From Candidatus Bathyarchaeota archaeon (lineage in GTDB: Archaea > Thermoproteota > Bathyarchaeia > TCS64), in NCBI GenBank assembly GCA_030670015.1, contig DAOVCM010000016.1, positions 1 to 10,126 on the forward strand: a stretch of DNA of 10,126 nucleotides, given 5' to 3'. This document shows, piece by piece, positions 6,201 to 10,126 of this stretch; position 1 is the first letter of the stretch; the number at the start of each line of letters is the position of its first letter. The position numbers and the translations under genes were made by a program. Under the pieces are notes generated by a model, which saw only the letters and a list, made by a program, of their open reading frames with translations, ran no database searches and had not been told where the DNA came from.

Positions 6201-7151
6201 AAAATTATTTATCGCCACTATGAACCTGATCAGGAATTAGAAGAAATACAGGCTAAAATATATTCTGAGGTTTCGGGACTTCCAGCATCTTCAAGACATA
6301 CTCATGAAGGAGATATGAGTAAGGATCCCAAATTTACACGCTATGCCTTGACAGAAGATGGAAAACCGTTAGCATATGTTACGGCGCGGGGTTCCAGATC
6401 CCATGTAGGGAGGATTTATATTGGCTATCCTTGGGCTTTACCAGACTGTCCAGCCGAGGCCCAAGAAAAAATTTTCGATGAATTGCTTACATATATTAAA
6501 AAGTATAAAAAACCTTTAGAAATCGCATCAGGTGCTATACTAAGTTCAAGAATTGCAGAAGAAGAAATTAAATTCCTCCGTGGGAAGGGGTTTGTCGAAA
6601 AAGAACGTGTCTACTACTATAACCTCGATTTCGACGTCTACAAAGTCAGTAAATGGGAGATAACAGACGAAGTCAAGTCATATAACAGTCGTTTGGCAAC
6701 GACGGATGACCTTGATTTATTGGTCGAACTGGGCCAAGCGGACCCTAACATGCGAGTGGCATTCCCTAATCAAGAAGCCTGTAGGAACTATTTCAGGGAT
6801 AGAGTCCTTCAAGACGGACATGTCGTATTGGTTTTTCACGGTGATGAGGTTGTTGCAGCAGGCACAGCTATCAGGGTAAAGCCAGATGGTTTTTATCTTA
6901 TTGGAGATGAAAAACGGGTCTTAATACGATTTGTAGCTATAAGACAAGGTTGTCCTCAGGCTTGGAAGTTGCTGCTTATTGGGCTTGCTAAAGAGTGTCT
7001 AGCTGCAGGATGGGGTGATACTCCGTTAAGGGTTAGATTCCATTTCTTTGCTAGCTCTCAAACAGCAATTTATCTGGCCAAGATGCGACCAGAACTCGAA
7101 GCTTTTGAAGTCATTTTAGCTTACCAAGGTAATAGAGAGGAATTGGAATGA
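6198..7151 (+). CDS. GNAT-type acetyltransferase-like protein, two-domain
   Basis: I choose ATG 6198 (317 residues); a TTG at 6150 would add 16 residues that are really the LLM stub in another frame. AAAGGATG upstream can serve as a ribosome site. The N-terminal half shows YALTEDGKPLAYVTARGS (49-66), a helix DELLTYIKKY, then FLRGKGFVEKERVYYYNLDF (126-145), the typical end of a GNAT domain. The C-terminal half repeats the layout (SRLATTDDLDLLVELGQ, VVLVFHGDEVVAAGTAIRV, FVAIRQGCPQAWKLLL). The acetyl-CoA loop in that half (RQGCPQ) is a poor match to Q/R-x-x-G-x-G/A, so activity is uncertain. Base composition differs from the neighbours: 16 G/C in 60 at 6481-6540 against 38 in 60 at 3541-3600 in the AOR. 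It overlaps the next LLM by ATGA. The AT bias suggests a separate origin. Confidence 0.65.
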   Translation: MKIIYRHYEPDQELEEIQAKIYSEVSGLPASSRHTHEGDMSKDPKFTRYALTEDGKPLAYVTARGSRSHVGRIYIGYPWALPDCPAEAQEKIFDELLTYIKKYKKPLEIASGAILSSRIAEEEIKFLRGKGFVEKERVYYYNLDFDVYKVSKWEITDEVKSYNSRLATTDDLDLLVELGQADPNMRVAFPNQEACRNYFRDRVLQDGHVVLVFHGDEVVAAGTAIRVKPDGFYLIGDEKRVLIRFVAIRQGCPQAWKLLLIGLAKECLAAGWGDTPLRVRFHFFASSQTAIYLAKMRPELEAFEVILAYQGNREELE

Positions 7152-7183
7152 AGATTGGTTTACAGATACCTCGGTTTGATTGG
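7148..7183 (+). repeat. Direct repeat, copy 2 (start of intact LLM)
   Basis: Right-hand copy of the 36-base repeat at 6122-6157 (32 of 36 identical). Here it is the functional start of the LLM gene. Confidence 0.75.
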
Positions 7184-8092
7184 CCTGGTAGCCCAGGGAA
7201 TATAGGTCCAAAGCTCATCGAGATAGGGAAAGCTGCTGATAGCTCGGGTTTTTCCAGTCTGTGGGTTATGGATCACTTCTTCCAGGTGAGTGCAGGATAT
7301 GGTCCTCCCGAGGCACCGATGCTTGAAGGATATGCCACCATGTCGTACCTGGCGGCGGTGACAGAGCGAATCAAACTTGGCTTGATGGTCACCGGGAACT
7401 TCTACCGTCACCCTGGAATACTCATCAAGACGGTAACAACCCTGGACGTTCTCTCCGGAGGCAGGGCCTACCTTGGAATCGGTGCGGGGTGGTACGAGCG
7501 TGAATCGAAAGGTCTGGGAGTCCCGTTCCCCCAGTCCATACGCGAACGCCTTGACCGTCTGGAGGAGACTCTCCAGATAGCGAAGCATATGTGGCGGGGA
7601 AATCGATCTCCCTTTGAGGGCAAGTATTACCGGCTTGAAGAGCCCATCAACAGCCCTCAGCCACTATCCCAGCCGCACCCGCCGATCCTGATCGGAGGTG
7701 GAGGGGAGAAGAGAACACTGAGATTGGTCGCTAAATACGGGGATGCATGCAACCTTCACCTCGGCACACCCCTGAAAGGATACGCCCCATGGCTCAACGA
7801 GGTTTATCAGAATCGCGAAGAAGTGTTGACGAGAAAACTCGACAAATTGAAGGAGCACTGTGATAAAGTCGGGCGATCCTTTGAGGAGATTGAACGCACA
7901 GTTCTTGGCGCTATTAAAATTTCTCCCGATGCGATGAGCACGAAAGAACTCGTTGAACTGTGTAAAGAGCTAGAGGAAATAGGGTTCCAGCACGTCATCT
8001 TCAACATGCCAAATACACATGAGATTAAACCAATCGAGATCATCGGACGGGAAGTCATTCCACAGATAGCAGGTATAGATAGATTTCCGTAG
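7148..8092 (+). CDS. LLM-class F420-dependent oxidoreductase (paralogue B')
   Basis: A 314-residue LLM enzyme with all family landmarks: MKIGLQIPRFDWPGSPGNIG (1-20), SLWVMDHFF (37-45), TLDVLSGGRAYLGIGAGWYE (98-117), ERLDRLEETLQIAKHMW (133-149), GKYYRLEEPINSPQPL (158-173), PPILIGGGGEKRTLRLVAKY (178-197), GDACN (198-202), and the C-terminal HVIFNMPNTHEI. It starts inside the GNAT stop (ATGA) with a GAGAGGA ribosome site at 7134-7140, so the pair is translationally coupled. It ends in TAG, four codons before a TGA in the same frame. It has the short loop of paralogue B and, like it, is followed by an aldo/keto reductase. Expected role: F420-dependent hydride transfer, substrate unknown. Confidence 0.93.
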   Translation: MKIGLQIPRFDWPGSPGNIGPKLIEIGKAADSSGFSSLWVMDHFFQVSAGYGPPEAPMLEGYATMSYLAAVTERIKLGLMVTGNFYRHPGILIKTVTTLDVLSGGRAYLGIGAGWYERESKGLGVPFPQSIRERLDRLEETLQIAKHMWRGNRSPFEGKYYRLEEPINSPQPLSQPHPPILIGGGGEKRTLRLVAKYGDACNLHLGTPLKGYAPWLNEVYQNREEVLTRKLDKLKEHCDKVGRSFEEIERTVLGAIKISPDAMSTKELVELCKELEEIGFQHVIFNMPNTHEIKPIEIIGREVIPQIAGIDRFP

Positions 8093-8134
8093 AAGAGACT
8101 CTGATAGTTGTCATATCGAGAGGAGAGGAAGGGA

Positions 8135-8851
8135 ATGAAAACTGTGAGACTGGGTAAAACGGGTCTGATGGTATCCAGGGTGGGAATGGGGGGCATTCCA
8201 ATTACACGCCCTCAGGAAAAGGATGCAATCAAAGTACTTCAGCGGGCTCTCGACCTTGGGGTTAATTTTTTCGATACGGCCTCGGGTTATGGGCTCGGCT
8301 CAAGTGAGAAGCGAATCGGAAAGGCGCTGACGGGTCGTCGAGATACGGTGGTTATAGCGACAAAAACAGGTTTAGTGGATAAGAAAGGTGCATCGAGATC
8401 CTTGGAGAGAAGCCTCAGGCAGCTTAACACGGATTACATCGACCTGTGGCAACTGGGTAACGTGACTACCTTCGAGAAATATGAGAAGCTGTCGAGTTCC
8501 AACGGAGCCCTGAAAATTGCTAAGGAGGCCTTGCAGTTGGGCAAGGTTGGGCATGTTGGGATATCGACTCACAACATGGCAGTAGCCGTTGAAGCTGTCT
8601 CTTCAGGCATCTTCGAGACCATCCAGTTTCCCTTCAATCTGATCGCTGATGAGGCCGCTGAGGAACTTGTCCCTCTAGCAAAGGAGCATGACATGGGTTT
8701 CATAGCTATGAAGCCCTTCGCCGCTGGCCAAATAAAGGACGCGAACCTAGCCATCAAGTTCCTCCTCCAGTTCGATAACATAGTACCAGACCCAGGCATA
8801 GAGACGATAGAGGAGCTGGAAGAGATCGTGGACATCGTCAATGGATCCTAG
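8135..8851 (+). CDS. Aldo/keto reductase barrel, ends at in-frame TAG before its 4Fe-4S domain
   Basis: 238 codons from ATG 8135 (GAGAGGAGAGG just upstream; a TTG at 8108 would put that site inside the gene). It is the barrel of the COG1453-type reductases: MKTVRLGKTGLMVSRVGMGG (1-20), then FFDTASGYG with D47 and Y52, IATKTG with K77, YIDLWQLGNV (101-110), IRHIG-like KVGHVGISTHN (137-147), FIAMKPFAAG (189-198) and the closing VPDPGIETIEELEEIVDIVNG. The tetrad histidine normally in YxQLHNV is G108 here. Codon 239 is TAG (8849-8851), after which the expected C-terminal iron-sulfur domain continues in the same frame to 9181. So the product is either a 238-residue truncated barrel or, with readthrough, a 348-residue protein. 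Family members usually have the whole length. Role: reduction of a carbonyl or similar group, with electrons passing via clusters. Confidence 0.82.
   Translation: MKTVRLGKTGLMVSRVGMGGIPITRPQEKDAIKVLQRALDLGVNFFDTASGYGLGSSEKRIGKALTGRRDTVVIATKTGLVDKKGASRSLERSLRQLNTDYIDLWQLGNVTTFEKYEKLSSSNGALKIAKEALQLGKVGHVGISTHNMAVAVEAVSSGIFETIQFPFNLIADEAAEELVPLAKEHDMGFIAMKPFAAGQIKDANLAIKFLLQFDNIVPDPGIETIEELEEIVDIVNGS
8849..8851 (+). other. In-frame amber (TAG) inside the aldo/keto reductase
   Basis: The codons around it read V-N-G-S-TAG-D-L-T-P-Q-E-R. In related enzymes the barrel ends with an N-D/G turn and continues through an LTxEE helix to the first cysteine motif, so the alignment passes through this codon without gap. 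TGG (Trp) is one change away. It may be a nonsense mutation, an error, or a recoded codon such as pyrrolysine. Confidence 0.85.
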
Positions 8852-9181
8852 GATCTCACACCGCAAGAGAGGCAGGCAATAGGGGAGATCCACGAGAAGA
8901 TGGAAAACCGTTTCTGCCGCCATTGTGAGGAGTGCATGCCGTGCCCAAATGGCGTCCATATCCCTCAGTTGCTCTACATGACTGCTGCGTACAAACTCCG
9001 GTCCAGCGAATGGTTCAGGAAAGGAGTTGGAGCTCATCTGAAGAGTTGGGAAAACTGTGATCAGTGCGGTAAATGCGAGGAGATGTGCCCCCATCTCCTG
9101 CCCATCAGGGAGATGATCACCGAGAACATCGAGTTCTATGAAAGTGTGGCACAGGGAAGTCCCGAACATCAAGGTGGATAA
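8852..9181 (+). CDS. C-terminal 4Fe-4S domain of the aldo/keto reductase (same frame, after TAG)
   Basis: The frame of the reductase continues without further interruption as DLTPQERQAIGEIHEKMENRF, then the two cluster motifs: C261-x2-C264-x2-C267-x2-C270-P (CRHCEECMPCP) and C308-x2-C311-x2-C314-x3-C318-P (CDQCGKCEEMCP), numbered in the 348-residue readthrough protein, followed by LLPIREMITENIEFYESVAQ and TAA 9179-9181. If translated separately, ATG 8900 would give a 93-residue ferredoxin-like protein; AGGGGAG at 8881-8887 is 12 bases upstream, rather far but not excluded. The conserved frame and intact cysteines argue that selection still acts on it. The next LLM starts 12 bases after the stop. 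Confidence 0.8.
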   Translation, partial: DLTPQERQAIGEIHEKMENRFCRHCEECMPCPNGVHIPQLLYMTAAYKLRSSEWFRKGVGAHLKSWENCDQCGKCEEMCPHLLPIREMITENIEFYESVAQGSPEHQGG

Positions 9182-9193
9182 GGGAGAATAGAA

Positions 9194-10126
9194 ATGAAGA
9201 TCGGTTTACATATAGGAAAATTTGACTGGCCGGGAAGTCCCGTCAACATCGGTGAGAAATTAGCCGAGATCGCTAAGACTGCGGATAACAATGGCTTTTA
9301 CAGTTTGTGGGTGATGGACCACCTCTTTCAGCTGGGCACCCAGTATGGTATCATCCATGGTCCAGTTGAGGCACCCATGCTAGAAGGATACAGTGCTATC
9401 TCCTACATAGCGGCTTTAACTAAAAGGATTAATGTTGGACTAATGGTAACCTGCGCTTTCTACCGAAATCCGGGACTCTTGGTGAAAATTGTCTCTACCC
9501 TCGACGTCCTCTCGGGAGGAAGAACTTATTTTGGTATCGGCGCTGGATGGTATGAACGTGCGTCTAAGGGGCTTGGCATCCCCCTCCCGTCTCTGCGTGA
9601 GCGCTTCGAGCGTCTGGAGGAGACGCTGCAGATCGCTAAACAGATGTGGCGTGGTGACATAACCCCCTATGAAGGGAAATACTATCAGCTCGCGGAGCCA
9701 ATCAACAGCCCTCAGCCACTGACCCAGCCTCATCCACCAATTATGATTGGCGGTGGAGGAGAGAAGAAGACGCTGCGATTAGTCGCTAAGTATGGGGATG
9801 CCTGCAATATTGTCCTTGGGACAACGCTCAAGGAAGCTGGTCGCCTTACGAGAAGCCGTGAAGAAGTTCTGAAGATGCTCCGCAGAAAGATGACAGTTTT
9901 GAAACAACACTGTAAAGATGTAGGAAGACCTTACAATGAGATAGAAAAAACCGCGACAACGTATGTCAAACTGGCACCTGATGCAATGGATGTCCCTGAA
10001 ATCATTGATCTCTGTCATCAATTGGCTGACTTAGATGTCCAGCACGTCATCTTCATCATACCCAACGTCCATGAGATCGACCCCCTCAAGATCATTGGAA
10101 ATGAAGTTATCCCACAAGTCGAAGCC
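9194..10126 (+). CDS. LLM-class F420-dependent oxidoreductase (paralogue A'), 3' end beyond window
   Basis: ATG 9194, with AGGGAGA at 9181-9187, opens a frame without a stop for 311 codons to the window edge, nearly full length for the family. Landmarks: MKIGLHIGKFDWPGSPVNIG, LWVMDHLFQLGTQYGIIHGP (the long loop), TLDVLSGGRTYFGIGAGWYE, ERFERLEETLQIAKQMW, GKYYQLAEPINSPQPL, PPIMIGGGGEKKTLRLVAKYGDACN. It is the closest match to the LLM at 188: same loop insertion, and the last 66 visible bases (10061-10126) match 1070-1135 at 64 positions. The C-terminal motif reads VIFIIPNVHEI where the others have VIFNMPNVHEI. It follows the aldo/keto reductase closely and probably shares its message. Confidence 0.9.
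   Translation, partial: MKIGLHIGKFDWPGSPVNIGEKLAEIAKTADNNGFYSLWVMDHLFQLGTQYGIIHGPVEAPMLEGYSAISYIAALTKRINVGLMVTCAFYRNPGLLVKIVSTLDVLSGGRTYFGIGAGWYERASKGLGIPLPSLRERFERLEETLQIAKQMWRGDITPYEGKYYQLAEPINSPQPLTQPHPPIMIGGGGEKKTLRLVAKYGDACNIVLGTTLKEAGRLTRSREEVLKMLRRKMTVLKQHCKDVGRPYNEIEKTATTYVKLAPDAMDVPEIIDLCHQLADLDVQHVIFIIPNVHEIDPLKIIGNEVIPQVEA

Noticed and set aside
6122..7183. GNAT gene as a transposon cargo bounded by direct repeats
   Set aside because: The repeats are LLM coding starts, with no terminal inverted repeats or transposase; duplication and recombination explain them.
8093..8134. Promoter in the LLM-AKR gap
   Set aside because: Only a ribosome site is visible in this 42-base gap; I see no convincing TATA/BRE or -35/-10 pair here or in the other gaps.

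Overview
This is a dense, one-strand (+) gene neighbourhood from an F420-using, iron-sulfur-rich and probably anaerobic prokaryote. It holds four sizeable luciferase-like (LLM) F420-dependent oxidoreductase genes and at least two LLM relics, together with a tungsten-type aldehyde:ferredoxin oxidoreductase (AOR) and its polyferredoxin, a flavodoxin, a SnoaL-like small protein, a GNAT-type protein and two aldo/keto reductases of the class with a C-terminal 4Fe-4S domain. The gene mix and frequent AGA/AGG arginine codons fit an uncultured archaeon (for example a Bathyarchaeia-like lineage), but a Chloroflexota-type bacterium cannot be excluded. I see no rRNA, tRNA, CRISPR array or transposase.

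Layout. 1-191: frameshifted 3' end of a SnoaL-like gene. 188-2084: two tandem LLM genes. 2139-2414: aldo/keto reductase relic with its core deleted. 2443-4809: ferredoxin plus AOR, a tight operon. 4810-5066: decayed DNA with an LLM 5' stub and a GC-rich inverted repeat. 5067-5522: flavodoxin. 5588-5707: LLM 3' stub. 5697-6086: intact SnoaL-like gene. 6122-6200: another LLM 5' stub. 6198-7151: AT-rich GNAT-type gene, overlapping by 4 bases an intact LLM gene (7148-8092). 8135-9181: full-length aldo/keto reductase interrupted by one in-frame TAG. 9194-10126: fourth LLM gene, running off the window.

The region looks like an array built by repeated duplication of a SnoaL/LLM/aldo-keto-reductase module, followed by recombination and decay. 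SnoaL-then-LLM occurs at both 1-1150 and 5697-6200; LLM-then-AKR occurs at both 1152-2414 and 7148-9181. Two unrelated genes (flavodoxin and GNAT) each lie directly after an LLM stub cut at about the same codon (26-28), and the flavodoxin is also followed by an LLM 3' end, as if it had replaced the body of an LLM gene.

Functionally, the cluster suggests a redox pathway in which reduced F420, ferredoxin and flavodoxin serve several paralogous F420-dependent hydride-transfer enzymes, a 4Fe-4S aldo/keto reductase and an aldehyde/carboxylate interconverting AOR. The small SnoaL-fold protein may bind or isomerise the substrate. The substrate cannot be read from the sequence. The most notable single observation is the in-frame amber codon (8849-8851) between the barrel and the Fe-S domain of the aldo/keto reductase: nonsense mutation, or recoding such as pyrrolysine insertion.
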